Of a stretch of DNA of 64,000 bases, positions 41,566 through 51,198 are shown in pieces. The stretch is from BNXB01 sp031548005 (GTDB lineage Bacteria; Bacteroidota; Bacteroidia; Bacteroidales; Azobacteroidaceae): assembly GCA_031548005.1 (NCBI GenBank), contig JAVBRK010000047.1:85275-149274 (forward strand), read 5' to 3'. A program made the translations under genes and the position numbers. Each line of letters opens with the position of its first letter. The stretch's first letter is position 1. Under the pieces are notes generated by a model. It saw only the letters and a list, made by a program, of their open reading frames with translations. It did no database searches and was not told where the DNA came from.

Positions 41566-43053
41566 ATGAGCCAACAGTCGTATCGTCATATACTAAAAAC
41601 AACAAGCCTCTTTGGTTCTGTGCAGTTTTTCTCCATTATTATTAACTTAGTTAAGTCTAAAGTTATTGCGGTATTTCTGGGAACAACGGGGTATGCAATT
41701 AATAACCTTTTTCAAACCCCGGTCAATCTCATTTTATCTATTTGTAACCTGGGGATACCATTTAGTGCAACAAGAGAAATCGCAAATGCAGATTCCAAAG
41801 GGGATCAGTATGAATTTTCATTGATTGTTAAAACTCTGAAAAAATGGATCTTTTTTACCGGAATGTTAGGAATTATAGTTACAGTTTTCATTTCTCCACA
41901 ACTAAGCCAGTGGTCATTTAATAATACTAATGAAACCTGGTCGTTTATTTATTTGTCACTCTTTGTACTACTGATGTCTTTTGGAAATGGAAACCTATCC
42001 TTACTTCAGGGAACCCGAAAACACAAAGAATATGCTAAATCTGTGACATTTAGCACTTTGATTGGATTATTAGCTGCAATTCCTCTGTATTATTTTTGGG
42101 GAACTAAAGGTATAGTCCCTGCTATTATCATTTCTTCTGTCGCTACTTTTATTTGTTCCTGGTATTATTCCAGAAAGATCCAGGTTATTCCTGTAACACT
42201 GACTCAGTCCGAATCCATTCAAAGAGGTAAGCAAATGATCCGGATAGGAATACCTTTTAATTTAGGCGCTTTATCAACTAATCTGATGTTCTATTTAACC
42301 ATTCTTTACATTGAAAATCTTTCCGGGAAAAACGATGTCGCATTATTTTCTGCTGGCTGGTCAATTACAAGCCAGTATGTAGGACTAATCTTCTCAGCCA
42401 TGTCGATGGATTACTTTCCGAGAATCTCAGCTCTTCATAATGATGTGATTTCTTTAAAAAAAGCCGTAAATGAACAAGCTGAAATCTCAGTCCTGATTGT
42501 CGCCCCCCTGATTATACTGTATCTTATGTTTTTACCATTAGCTATCCGCTTATTTCTCAGCTCTGAATTTATGGCGGCTCTGGCAATTTCTCAATGGTTT
42601 ATTGCCGGTATTATTTTCAAAACAGCTTCCTGGACATTGGGATTTGTATCTTTAGCAAAAGGAAACACAAAATTATTTCTCATTCTGGAAATAATCGGGA
42701 ACAGTATATTTCTCGCAGCATCTATTCTGGGATTCACTTATTGGGGATTAGAAGGCATCGGAATCGGGTTCACAATCAGCTATATCTTAAATTTTCTGAT
42801 CGTATCTTTTGTGGTCAGTTCAAAATTTGAAATAACACTCTTAAAAGAATTTCAAATTATTTTTCTGATACAGATACTGCTCATTATTTCCATGTTTATT
42901 TTATCTTATTTTGTATCACAAACATGGATATATATTACCGGAAGTTTACTGTTTATCGCATCTGCGGCATATTCTTTGTATGGACTCGAGAAGCGAATTA
43001 AGATAAAGGATATATTCATTTTAAAATTCAAGAATAAAAATAGCCATGAATAA
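41566..43053 (+). CDS. Wzx-type polysaccharide repeat-unit flippase
   Basis: The 495-residue polytopic membrane protein (about 12-14 helices) is a member of the MATE/MOP exporter group that flips undecaprenyl-linked repeat units to the periplasm. It starts SYRHILKTTSLFGSVQFFSI, a typical first amphipathic and TM part, with VFLGTTGYAINNLFQTPVN next. It follows the aminotransferase by 14 bp and overlaps the next glycosyltransferase by 8 bp. Together with a Wzy candidate 0.9 kb downstream it shows a Wzx/Wzy-dependent pathway. Confidence 0.88.
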   Translation: MSQQSYRHILKTTSLFGSVQFFSIIINLVKSKVIAVFLGTTGYAINNLFQTPVNLILSICNLGIPFSATREIANADSKGDQYEFSLIVKTLKKWIFFTGMLGIIVTVFISPQLSQWSFNNTNETWSFIYLSLFVLLMSFGNGNLSLLQGTRKHKEYAKSVTFSTLIGLLAAIPLYYFWGTKGIVPAIIISSVATFICSWYYSRKIQVIPVTLTQSESIQRGKQMIRIGIPFNLGALSTNLMFYLTILYIENLSGKNDVALFSAGWSITSQYVGLIFSAMSMDYFPRISALHNDVISLKKAVNEQAEISVLIVAPLIILYLMFLPLAIRLFLSSEFMAALAISQWFIAGIIFKTASWTLGFVSLAKGNTKLFLILEIIGNSIFLAASILGFTYWGLEGIGIGFTISYILNFLIVSFVVSSKFEITLLKEFQIIFLIQILLIISMFILSYFVSQTWIYITGSLLFIASAAYSLYGLEKRIKIKDIFILKFKNKNSHE

Positions 43054-43933
43054 TCCTAAAGTATCAGTTATTATTCCATCCTATAACCACAAGAAATACC
43101 TCGAACAGAGCATTATCAGTGTGGTGAACCAAACTTATGACAATATTGAAATTATCGTCATTGATGATGGATCAAAAGACGGGTCAAAGGAACTGTTAAA
43201 AGATTTACAGAAAAAATATGGTTTCATCCTGGTTTTACAAGAAAACAGAGGAATTTCCAAAACCCTAAACAGAGGTATCCGAGAATTTGCAACAGGAAAA
43301 TACATAACTGGTATAGCCTCCGACGATTTGATGGCAGAAAACAAGGTACAGAGATTAGTCGAATTTATAGAACAGAATCCTGATTGTGCCTTGGTTTTCG
43401 GAAAGGCCCATATAATCGATGAAGAAGGAAAGACCAGCAAAGGCATATGGACCATTGACCCGGTAAAAGACCCGGAGAAAAGTCTGACATTTGAATCCCT
43501 TTTGGAAAGCAATTGCATTGTTGCTCAAGCTACGTTGTTCAGAAAAGATGTCTGGGAAGTATGCGGAGGATATAATGAAAATACCTGTATAGAAGATTGG
43601 GATTTATGGCTTCGTGTAGCTTATGACGGATACAAAATCTGCTATATAGATGAGTATTTGGCATATTACCGGCAGCATGGAACAAATACATTTTCCAATA
43701 CGGTAAAAATGTATGTGGCTATGAGGGATATTGTATACAGCTGGAAAGATCGGATAGACCCCAGGTTCTTCCGGAAAATCATAGCCCGCAGAGACTCTTT
43801 AACATTCAGTGTGATAGCTCGTTTTGACAAGAAAACAGCCTGGAATTATCTTCATTTTCCGGCAAACTATCTGGATTGGTTTATGGTGATAAATTTTTTG
43901 AAAGGTTTTTATAAAATATTATTTTGCAAATGA
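43046..43933 (+). CDS. Family 2 glycosyltransferase
   Basis: This 295-residue cytoplasmic GT-A enzyme starts with VSVIIPSYNHKKYLEQSI and VIDDGSKDGS, the nucleotide-sugar binding features of GT2, then IASDDL as the metal-binding DxD-like motif and CIEDWDLWLRVAY with the catalytic acidic residues. It should add one sugar to the lipid-linked repeat unit. Donor and linkage are not predictable. It overlaps the Wzx gene by 8 bp and the Wzy gene by an ATGA. Confidence 0.9.
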   Translation: MNNPKVSVIIPSYNHKKYLEQSIISVVNQTYDNIEIIVIDDGSKDGSKELLKDLQKKYGFILVLQENRGISKTLNRGIREFATGKYITGIASDDLMAENKVQRLVEFIEQNPDCALVFGKAHIIDEEGKTSKGIWTIDPVKDPEKSLTFESLLESNCIVAQATLFRKDVWEVCGGYNENTCIEDWDLWLRVAYDGYKICYIDEYLAYYRQHGTNTFSNTVKMYVAMRDIVYSWKDRIDPRFFRKIIARRDSLTFSVIARFDKKTAWNYLHFPANYLDWFMVINFLKGFYKILFCK

Positions 43934-45234
43934 ACAATATATTTCAGTTCATACTTAAGGTTGTTATCCTATTTTTGATTATATTCAATTTTAGAATCCC
44001 TTTCGTTTATAATTCAGCGGTATTATCCGTATTTATTTCGACTTTCTATTATCTTTTTTTCAAGAGGACATTCCCTTTCACTTATTTTTATTTGAAGCAT
44101 AATACAACCATATTGATCGGATTGTTTTTATCGGGTGTCTTTTGTGCTTTCATTACAATAGCCCATAACCAATACGATTTCACGATAATAAAGATACTTC
44201 TACTACAATTATTTATGTTGTGTAGTCTGATCTATGCATTGCCAATCATGTTAGATGAGCGCGAATCCGACGCTTTTGAATTATCCTTATCTATTGTGTG
44301 TTACACATTTGCATTGCAAGGGCTAATCCAGCTTTTAGGTTTATTAATTCCTCCTTTCGGAGAATGGCTGATTTCGATCAAATCAGCAGAACTTCAGGAA
44401 TTTCTCCGTAATAATCCATACAATATTTATTTCAGAGGTTATGCTCTTGCCGGGAATCCGCTTTTTGAATTACCAGGTGGATACGGTTTAGCTTTTATTT
44501 TGTTTTTCAGATTATTGCAATTTGAAAATCTAAAATATATCCCTACTCTATTCAAATACCTCATATTCACTTTACTTTCTATCGGATCTATCATGTCTGG
44601 AAGAACTGCTTATATTGGTTTCGGAATTGGATTGATTATGAGTATCCTTACTTTAAAGAATCCGATGAAAGTAATACCTAACCTCCTAAAATTTATTTCC
44701 ATCATTGCAGTTGTTGTTGTTGCTATATTTAATCTCGGATTCAGTTCAAGTCTGAAAAATGCAGTTATGCATGATATTTTTCCATTTGCTTTTGAATTTT
44801 ATTACAACTATGAAGAATCCGGAAAATTTTCTACTGGGTCATCCGACGCTCTTGAGCATCATTATTACGAATTATCGGATGAAATTCTAATGACAGGTGC
44901 AGGAAGATACCTTGAAGATGGAGGATACTTCGGAAAGACAGATGCAGGTTATATGAGAAAATTATTATATGGAGGGATACCTTACTTGTTGTGTTTAATT
45001 GGCTATCAGATGCTCTATTTTATAAGACCATTGTCCATTTCCAACAGTAGTAGCATAAGAAACCGGAATGATTTTCTCTTATTTTTAACAATGCTGGTAT
45101 TACTGTTTGTTTTAGAAATCAAAGGAGATACCATTGGGACACAAAATATTACAGAAGTATTGTTGCTATTTATAACTGCAAGTTATATGATACAATATTA
45201 TAAAATAACAGAAGCTAATGGACCCAATACCTAA
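43930..45234 (+). CDS. Wzy-type O-antigen/polysaccharide polymerase
   Basis: The 434-residue membrane protein has about 11-12 hydrophobic helices and a larger hydrophilic periplasmic loop in its second half (about residues 270-345: EFYYNYEESGKFSTGSSD and later ETSDEILMTGAGRYLE-like part DEILMTGAGRYLEDGG), the profile of O-antigen ligase/polymerase proteins. Wzy sequences are poorly conserved, so the call rests on topology, size and context. I start it at the ATG 43930-43932, overlapping the previous stop; an earlier in-frame TTG is less likely. It overlaps the next gene by 17 bp. Confidence 0.78.
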   Translation: MNNIFQFILKVVILFLIIFNFRIPFVYNSAVLSVFISTFYYLFFKRTFPFTYFYLKHNTTILIGLFLSGVFCAFITIAHNQYDFTIIKILLLQLFMLCSLIYALPIMLDERESDAFELSLSIVCYTFALQGLIQLLGLLIPPFGEWLISIKSAELQEFLRNNPYNIYFRGYALAGNPLFELPGGYGLAFILFFRLLQFENLKYIPTLFKYLIFTLLSIGSIMSGRTAYIGFGIGLIMSILTLKNPMKVIPNLLKFISIIAVVVVAIFNLGFSSSLKNAVMHDIFPFAFEFYYNYEESGKFSTGSSDALEHHYYELSDEILMTGAGRYLEDGGYFGKTDAGYMRKLLYGGIPYLLCLIGYQMLYFIRPLSISNSSSIRNRNDFLLFLTMLVLLFVLEIKGDTIGTQNITEVLLLFITASYMIQYYKITEANGPNT

Positions 45235-46390
45235 TAAAATAAAAATTGTATATCTACTCCCCATCGGACTTTCTCATGTAGGAGGGATGGAAAGGGTAAC
45301 AACAATTAAAGCCAACTATTTAGCAGAAAAGGCGGGTTTTGATGTGTCTATTATTACAACTGAGCAAAGTAAAGATCAACCGAATTTCTTCCCTATTTCA
45401 GATAAAATACACATATACCATCTAAATATCGGAATTCACGCAAACTTTAACAAAGAAACTTTCTATCAAAAGATTATATCCCGATTTTTTAAAATCAGAG
45501 AATACAAAAAGAAATTAAGTAAATTATTACAGAATATTCAACCCGATATCACCATATCGACATTAGGTCTGGATATTGAATTCCTACATGAGTTGAAAGA
45601 TGGGAGTATCAAACTGGGAGAACTCCATTTTCCTTCGAATTTTCGGGAATTGATGACACGTCAGCTTACAGATAAATTTCTTCCGAATTTTATTAACAAA
45701 CTGAGGTCAAAGAGTCTTAAAAAGAAATGCAAGAAGTTAAATCGGCTTATTGTCCTCACAAATGAAGAACGCTCTTTCTGGGATAATGACAATGTCATTG
45801 TCATTCCAAATCCATTATCGTATTATCCAACCGAAATATCTCCCTGTAATTCAAAAAAAGCGATTGCCGTCGGAAGACTGGCTTACGAGAAAGGATATGA
45901 TTTATTGATTAAAGCCTGGAAAATCGTCTCAGGGAAGCATCCCGGCTGGGAACTTAATATTTATGGCGAAGGAATACAAAAAAACGCTCTGTTACGACTG
46001 ATTGCCGAAAATAATCTGGAATCGATTGTGAACATTTATGAACCGGTAAAAGATATTCATTCCAAATACATAGATCACTCCATCCACATTCTGTCATCTC
46101 GTTATCTGGAAGCTCTTCCGACAGTAATGGTCGAAGCGATGTCCTGTGGTCTCCCTCTTGTATCTTTTGACAGTCCGTGTGGTCCCAAAGATATCATACA
46201 AGACAATCGGAATGGGTTTCTTATTCCAACCGGTGATATTGAGAAATTATCCGAACAAATTTGCAAACTTATTAATTCTAAAGAACTTAGAAAATCGATG
46301 GGTAAAACCAGCAGGGAAATGTCATATGAATATGACGAAAAAATAATTATGGAACGTTGGATCGAATTATTTAATGAAGTAAAAAAATGA
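45218..46390 (+). CDS. Family 4 glycosyltransferase
   Basis: The 390-residue GT-B enzyme has the N-terminal LPIGLSHVGGMERVT glycine-rich acceptor-domain loop and, in the donor domain, AVGRLAYEKGYDLLIKAW, WELNIYGEG and the ExxxxxxxE signature in SRYLEALPTVMVEAMSCG, all typical of GT4. It adds a sugar, with retention, to the repeat unit in the cytoplasm. It overlaps Wzy by 17 bp and the next GT gene by 4 bp. Confidence 0.9.
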   Translation: MDPIPNKIKIVYLLPIGLSHVGGMERVTTIKANYLAEKAGFDVSIITTEQSKDQPNFFPISDKIHIYHLNIGIHANFNKETFYQKIISRFFKIREYKKKLSKLLQNIQPDITISTLGLDIEFLHELKDGSIKLGELHFPSNFRELMTRQLTDKFLPNFINKLRSKSLKKKCKKLNRLIVLTNEERSFWDNDNVIVIPNPLSYYPTEISPCNSKKAIAVGRLAYEKGYDLLIKAWKIVSGKHPGWELNIYGEGIQKNALLRLIAENNLESIVNIYEPVKDIHSKYIDHSIHILSSRYLEALPTVMVEAMSCGLPLVSFDSPCGPKDIIQDNRNGFLIPTGDIEKLSEQICKLINSKELRKSMGKTSREMSYEYDEKIIMERWIELFNEVKK

Positions 46391-47502
46391 AAACGATAGT
46401 CGTTTCGGGAGTGAATTTATTTTCAGGCGGTCCTTTAAAAGTTATGCAGGATTGCTTGTCTGCTTTATCAGGCTTTGTATCATACGATTGCCGTATCATC
46501 GCCCTGGTTCACCGGAAAGATCTCTACCCGACCTATCCCAATGTCGAATACCGTGAATTCCCAAAATCACGCAAATCATGGCTATTCAGACTATATTATG
46601 AATACATTGGTTTCCGGAAACTATCCAAAGTCCTTAATCCCGACTGCTGGTTTTCTCTACATGATACCACCCCTAATGTACAAGCGAAAAAACGGATTGT
46701 GTATTGCCATAATCCTTTCCCCTTTTATCACCCAGGACTCAGAGAATTCCGACTACAACCGGGAATATTTATGATTACAATATTCTCCAAATATATCTAT
46801 AAAATCAATATCCATAAAAATAATCATGTAATAGTACAACAACAATGGATCAGAGATGCTTTTCAGAAAATATTTTCTATTAACAACATTATTGTATCAA
46901 TCCCGGTACATGAAAATAACATTTCCAGGGCGTTGGAGGGTACTAATAAGGAAAATGATAACTCAATAACAAGATTCTTTTATCCCTCCCGAGCCATGAT
47001 TCATAAAAATTTTGAAGTCATATGTAAAGCTGTCGCCCTTTTGGAGTCCGAAGGTTTTAATAATTTTGAGGTTGCAATTACTGTTATTCCTGATGAAAAT
47101 AATTATGCAAAATATTTATATGAGAAATATGGGCGTCTGAAAAATCTTCATTTTGTAGGTTATCTGAACAGACAAGAGATGAATATCAGCTATAATAACT
47201 GTGATTGCGTAATTTTTCCGTCCAAAGTAGAAACCTGGGGATTACCGATTACAGAGGCCCAAGAATATCATAAACCGATCTTGATTTCTGATCTCCCCTA
47301 TGCATGGGAAACTGTAGGAAAATATGAGAAAGTAAAATTTTTCAACCCGGATAAAGAACTGGAACTTGCCAATCTTATTAAGAAATTTGCATCAAAAGAA
47401 TTGGTTTTTGATAAAACCAATGATATAAAGTATGCAAAACCTTATGCCCGGAACTGGGTAGAACTTTTTCATCTCATATTTGAAGAATACATATCAAATT
47501 AA
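46387..47502 (+). CDS. Family 4-like glycosyltransferase
   Basis: This 371-residue GT-B protein begins VVSGVNLFSGGPLKVMQDCL and has a GT4 donor-domain motif CVIFPSKVETWGLPITEAQEY, in which the E-x7-E spacing is retained (ETWGLPITE). The middle part FYPSRAMIHKNFEVICKAV is the usual 'KN' loop. It is last in a tightly packed run (overlap of 4 bp with the preceding gene) and is followed by a 312-bp gap. Donor sugar unknown. Confidence 0.85.
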   Translation: MKTIVVSGVNLFSGGPLKVMQDCLSALSGFVSYDCRIIALVHRKDLYPTYPNVEYREFPKSRKSWLFRLYYEYIGFRKLSKVLNPDCWFSLHDTTPNVQAKKRIVYCHNPFPFYHPGLREFRLQPGIFMITIFSKYIYKINIHKNNHVIVQQQWIRDAFQKIFSINNIIVSIPVHENNISRALEGTNKENDNSITRFFYPSRAMIHKNFEVICKAVALLESEGFNNFEVAITVIPDENNYAKYLYEKYGRLKNLHFVGYLNRQEMNISYNNCDCVIFPSKVETWGLPITEAQEYHKPILISDLPYAWETVGKYEKVKFFNPDKELELANLIKKFASKELVFDKTNDIKYAKPYARNWVELFHLIFEEYISN

Positions 47503-47814
47503 TATTTATTGACTATAAATAACATCAGCAAAATGTTCCCTAAAAACTACACATATATGGAATTATTATTGATAATTTCTCAAACTATATTGTTCTTGAA
47601 TCGCCACTTTCCAGATTAAACAAAGAATTAGTCAGAAGTTGATATTGCTAAAGATAGTCTTATTTTATCAAAAAAGATAGTTGAATATATTTTATCACAT
47701 TTTTGGAAATAAAGGCATAGAAGTTGTAGGCTTTAAATGCAAATCAGAATGATGAAAAAATATTCCATTAAAAGTTAGGACGTTTATTCTTTCAAGATGA
47801 AAAATTTATAAAAG
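47503..47814 (+). other. 312-bp AT-rich gap with probable gene remnants
   Basis: No intact gene is present. Short coding-like pieces in different frames can be read, such as IIIDNFSNYIVLESPLSRLN ending in a stop near 47641 and DSLILSKKIVEYILSHF ending near 47717. Such protein-like fragments interrupted by stops and frame changes suggest a decayed gene, though random AT-rich sequence can mimic this. No promoter of the consensus type and no hairpin terminator was seen. Confidence 0.3.
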
Positions 47815-48618
47815 ATGAATCAGATAAAAAGTATATTAAAGTCGATTTTCCCAAGGAAAGTTATCTTTAACGCCCGGAAAACAGTCAATTCTATCCGTTA
47901 CAAAGGAGATAATGTTCATTGCCCTTGTTGTCAAAAGGGGTATAAAAAGTTTTTACCTTTCCCTGAAGCTCAGAAAAGAGCTCAAAATACGAAGTTGAGT
48001 CATATGATCGGAATGGGACTGACTGGTCATGTGTACTGCCCCGGATGTTACTCAACAGAAAGACATCGGTTACTCCGTTTGTTTCACGATCAGAAATTTC
48101 CGGTCAACAAACAGCAGATTCATATGCTGCATTTTGCACCGGAAGAAACATTCGCTTCTTATTATAAGTCTTTTCCGAACATCAAATATGTCACAACCGA
48201 CCTGTTTGATCCGAATGTAGATGTTAAAGCTGATATTACAGATTTACCATTCGAGGACAATTCCTTTGATGCTGTGATCTGTTCACATGTGTTGGAGCAT
48301 ATTCCTGACGACCACAAGGCAATGACTGAAATTTACAGAATCTTGAGATCTGATTGTTGGGCAATATTCTGTGTTCCAATGGATCCCAGCTTAGCAATAA
48401 CTTATGAAGATGCGAGTATCGTAACCCAGGAGGAAAGAGAAAAAATGTTCGGACAATCTGACCATGTCAGAATTTATGGGATAGATTTTCAACAACGTTT
48501 GAGTAATGCAGGTTTTAATGTAAAAATCATTACATTTGTTGATGAATTTTCAGACAAAGAAATTCAGAAATATGGTCTTGAGAGAAATGATCGTATATAT
48601 TTATCTTTTAAAAGTTAA
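47815..48618 (+). CDS. SAM-dependent methyltransferase with N-terminal cysteine knuckles
   Basis: The 267-residue protein has a class I methyltransferase fold: the SAM-associated region DLPFEDNSFDAVICSHVLEH (motif, residues about 142-161) followed by PDDHKAMTEIYRIL. Before it come two cysteine pairs, CPCC (about 37-40) and YCPGCYSTERHRLL (about 77-90), a zinc-ribbon-like arrangement. In this setting it may methylate a sugar of the repeat unit or a glyceroyl group (a FkbH-like gene lies 2.6 kb on); neither is proven. It follows the 312-bp gap, so it may start a new transcription unit. Confidence 0.85.
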   Translation: MNQIKSILKSIFPRKVIFNARKTVNSIRYKGDNVHCPCCQKGYKKFLPFPEAQKRAQNTKLSHMIGMGLTGHVYCPGCYSTERHRLLRLFHDQKFPVNKQQIHMLHFAPEETFASYYKSFPNIKYVTTDLFDPNVDVKADITDLPFEDNSFDAVICSHVLEHIPDDHKAMTEIYRILRSDCWAIFCVPMDPSLAITYEDASIVTQEEREKMFGQSDHVRIYGIDFQQRLSNAGFNVKIITFVDEFSDKEIQKYGLERNDRIYLSFKS

Positions 48619-48638
48619 ATAATCTCTCTTTGTTCTGT

Positions 48639-49751
48639 ATGAAAAAGATTCTACATATCCCAAACTATTACCCTCCCCATGTCGGAGGGATAGAAGATGT
48701 TTGTCACAGTATAGTTTCTGCGATGAAAGAATCTTTTGAACAAAAAGTCCTTTGTTTTAATGATCAAAGTAAAACAATCCGGGAGATACAAGATGGTGTG
48801 GAGGTAATTCGTATAGGCTCTCTGGCAAAACTTAGAAGTCAGTCGCTGGCGCCGTCCTATCTTTCAATATTAAAAAAAACACTGAAAGAATTTAAACCCG
48901 ATATTATCCATTTTCATACTCCAAATCCATTTGCAGGCACGGCCTTTTTATTTACTCTACCTAAAGATATTAAATTAATTGTTCACTGGCATTCAGATAT
49001 CATTGAACAAAAGAAACTGTATGCGTTTTACAAACCTTTGGAAAGAAAAATATTAAAAAGAGCTAATGTGATATTAACAACAAGTCCGATTTATTACACA
49101 GAATCACAAGCTCTTAAACCATGGAAAAACAAGATTCAGGTACTTCCCAATGTTGTCCAAACCGAACGGTTTAACTTGAGCGATCAGGAGGAGCAAGGTG
49201 TTGAAGAAATCAAGCGTCAATATCAGGGGCGTCCTATTATATTTTTTTTAGGAAGGCATGTTCCCTATAAGGGATTAGAATTCCTCCTGAAATCAGAACA
49301 ATATATCCATAATAATGCAATTATAATAGTTGCCGGGCAAGGAACTTTAACAAAAAAACTGAAATCAGTGTATTGTTCCAATCGAATCACATTTATAGGT
49401 AAAATTTCAAATACACTCCTGAAGCAATACCTCCATGCATCAGATATATTTGCTTTTCCTTCCATTACAAAAAATGAAGCATTCGGAATTGCTTTGGCTG
49501 AGGCCATGTATTGTGGTTTGCCTGCAGTAACATTTACAATACCCGGATCCGGCGTCAATTGGGTAAATATCAATAATGAAACAGGTATTGAAGTCGAAAA
49601 TGGTAATTTCATGGATTATGCAAATGCAATAAATATTCTATTAGATAACAGCGAACTTAGATTAAGATATGGCTATAATGCCCATAAGCGAGTAAAAGAA
49701 TTTTTTACTATGGAAGCAATTTATGAAGCGCTCATGAACTTATATGCCTAA
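48639..49751 (+). CDS. Family 4 glycosyltransferase
   Basis: The enzyme is a 370-residue GT-B protein from the ATG at 48639 (an upstream TTG is possible). Motifs are HIPNYYPPHVGGIEDVCHS, IHFHTPNPFAG, LIVHWHSDIIEQ, FLGRHVPYKGLEFLL and the E-x7-E in KNEAFGIALAEAMYCGLP, a strong GT4 pattern close to the WcaI/mannosyltransferase type. It follows the methyltransferase by 20 bp and precedes the initiating transferase by 14 bp. Donor sugar not predictable. Confidence 0.92.
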   Translation: MKKILHIPNYYPPHVGGIEDVCHSIVSAMKESFEQKVLCFNDQSKTIREIQDGVEVIRIGSLAKLRSQSLAPSYLSILKKTLKEFKPDIIHFHTPNPFAGTAFLFTLPKDIKLIVHWHSDIIEQKKLYAFYKPLERKILKRANVILTTSPIYYTESQALKPWKNKIQVLPNVVQTERFNLSDQEEQGVEEIKRQYQGRPIIFFLGRHVPYKGLEFLLKSEQYIHNNAIIIVAGQGTLTKKLKSVYCSNRITFIGKISNTLLKQYLHASDIFAFPSITKNEAFGIALAEAMYCGLPAVTFTIPGSGVNWVNINNETGIEVENGNFMDYANAINILLDNSELRLRYGYNAHKRVKEFFTMEAIYEALMNLYA

Positions 49752-49765
49752 ATGTACAACACATT

Positions 49766-51073
49766 ATGAAGCGACTTTTTATTTTATTAATTGATATTAT
49801 AATTATATTCGGAAGTATTCTACTCACATTCTATATATTGGGTATGAGTGGTGTATTGGAAAATTATGAAGCGAATATTAAAGCATTTCATATGATTGCA
49901 CCCGGAATTGCAACCATGTATCTGTTTTTCATGTATGTTTTTGGGCTTTACAATATGGAGAGGCACAAATTATGGGAGTTGATATATACAACCTTTCTTA
50001 TATCTACCTGCCTCACCTTTGGAATAATGGCCATATGCTTCTTTGTACGGGAAATGGCTACGGCTTATCCACGAAGTGTTATTTTTCTCAGTGCAATAGT
50101 CTATTTCATACTATTGTCAACCTGGAGGACTATTACCTGGAAATTAGCAAAAAAAGGACATGGCCTACGCAAAGTTGCCATTATCGGAAATAAGGAAGCA
50201 AAAGTCTTGGAACAAAAGCTACGGGAAAAATACAGCGATCTTTACGAAGTAGACATTGTTTGCGATGAAAATAATACTTACTTGTTCTTTTATCTGGACG
50301 AGGTCGAGGAAATATTCATTACTTCTGAAATTACAGAAGAGGTAAGAGAAAGGATCTTTCTTTTTGCTGCAGAATCTGAAAAACCAGTATTTTTCATGCC
50401 CAAATTCTCTGATATTAATATCATGACGGCCAGGATGTACCAAACCAGTGATATTGCAACATATCGTATTGATAAGCTAAGCCTCACCCAAGAAGAAAAA
50501 TTTGTAAAGCGGACTTTTGATATCTTCTTTGCTTTCGTTGCTTTACTTCTCACCCTGCCATTGGGTTTAATCGTGGCCCTACTGGTTAAACTGGACAAAG
50601 GCCCGGTATTCTATGGGCAGGAACGTTGCACCATTAGAGGAAAAGTATTCAAAGTATTAAAATTCCGTACAATGGTTCCAAATGCAGAAAAATTATCAGG
50701 ACCCGTACTTGCCGGAGAAGACGACCCCAGAATTACAAAAGTAGGACGATTTATACGTATGACCCGGCTTGACGAATTGCCTCAACTATTGAATATATTG
50801 AAAGGAGAGATGAGTATTGTTGGTCCTAGGCCAGAACGGCCATTCTTTATCAGCCAATTTGAAGAAGAAATGCCGGAATACCGTTACAGGTTAAAAGTAA
50901 AATCGGGATTGACAGGAATGGCCCAGGTTTATGGAAAATACAATACTACAGCTGCAGAAAAGCTTCGGTATGATCTGATTTATATCAAAAAATATTCTCT
51001 CTTCATGGACTTTTTGATTTGCCTGAAAACCATCAGAATACTATTCATGAAAGAGTCTACGACTGGAGTGTAA
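49766..51073 (+). CDS. Initiating polyprenyl-phosphate sugar-phosphate transferase (WbaP/WcaJ type)
   Basis: The 435-residue inner-membrane enzyme starts repeat-unit synthesis by moving a sugar 1-phosphate onto undecaprenyl phosphate. It has four N-terminal TM helices, a Rossmann-like middle part, a membrane re-entrant helix (RTFDIFFAFVALLLTLPLGL, about 248-268), and the catalytic bacterial sugar transferase domain with FYGQERCTIRGKVFKVLKFR, RMTRLDELPQLLNILKGEM and SIVGPRPERP. Residues match the polyisoprenyl hexose-1-phosphate transferase group, so the first sugar may be Glc, Gal or a deoxyhexose phosphate. It stands in the middle rather than at the head of the locus. Confidence 0.93.
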   Translation: MKRLFILLIDIIIIFGSILLTFYILGMSGVLENYEANIKAFHMIAPGIATMYLFFMYVFGLYNMERHKLWELIYTTFLISTCLTFGIMAICFFVREMATAYPRSVIFLSAIVYFILLSTWRTITWKLAKKGHGLRKVAIIGNKEAKVLEQKLREKYSDLYEVDIVCDENNTYLFFYLDEVEEIFITSEITEEVRERIFLFAAESEKPVFFMPKFSDINIMTARMYQTSDIATYRIDKLSLTQEEKFVKRTFDIFFAFVALLLTLPLGLIVALLVKLDKGPVFYGQERCTIRGKVFKVLKFRTMVPNAEKLSGPVLAGEDDPRITKVGRFIRMTRLDELPQLLNILKGEMSIVGPRPERPFFISQFEEEMPEYRYRLKVKSGLTGMAQVYGKYNTTAAEKLRYDLIYIKKYSLFMDFLICLKTIRILFMKESTTGV

Positions 51074-51198
51074 AATAAGGATCAACATACAGCTTAATAA
51101 ACAGAATAGGAAGAGATCGATTATCAAGTATTGCAATATGAAGATCAATAATTAATTAATTTATCGGCAAAATATATTATTTCACTTATATTAAATTA

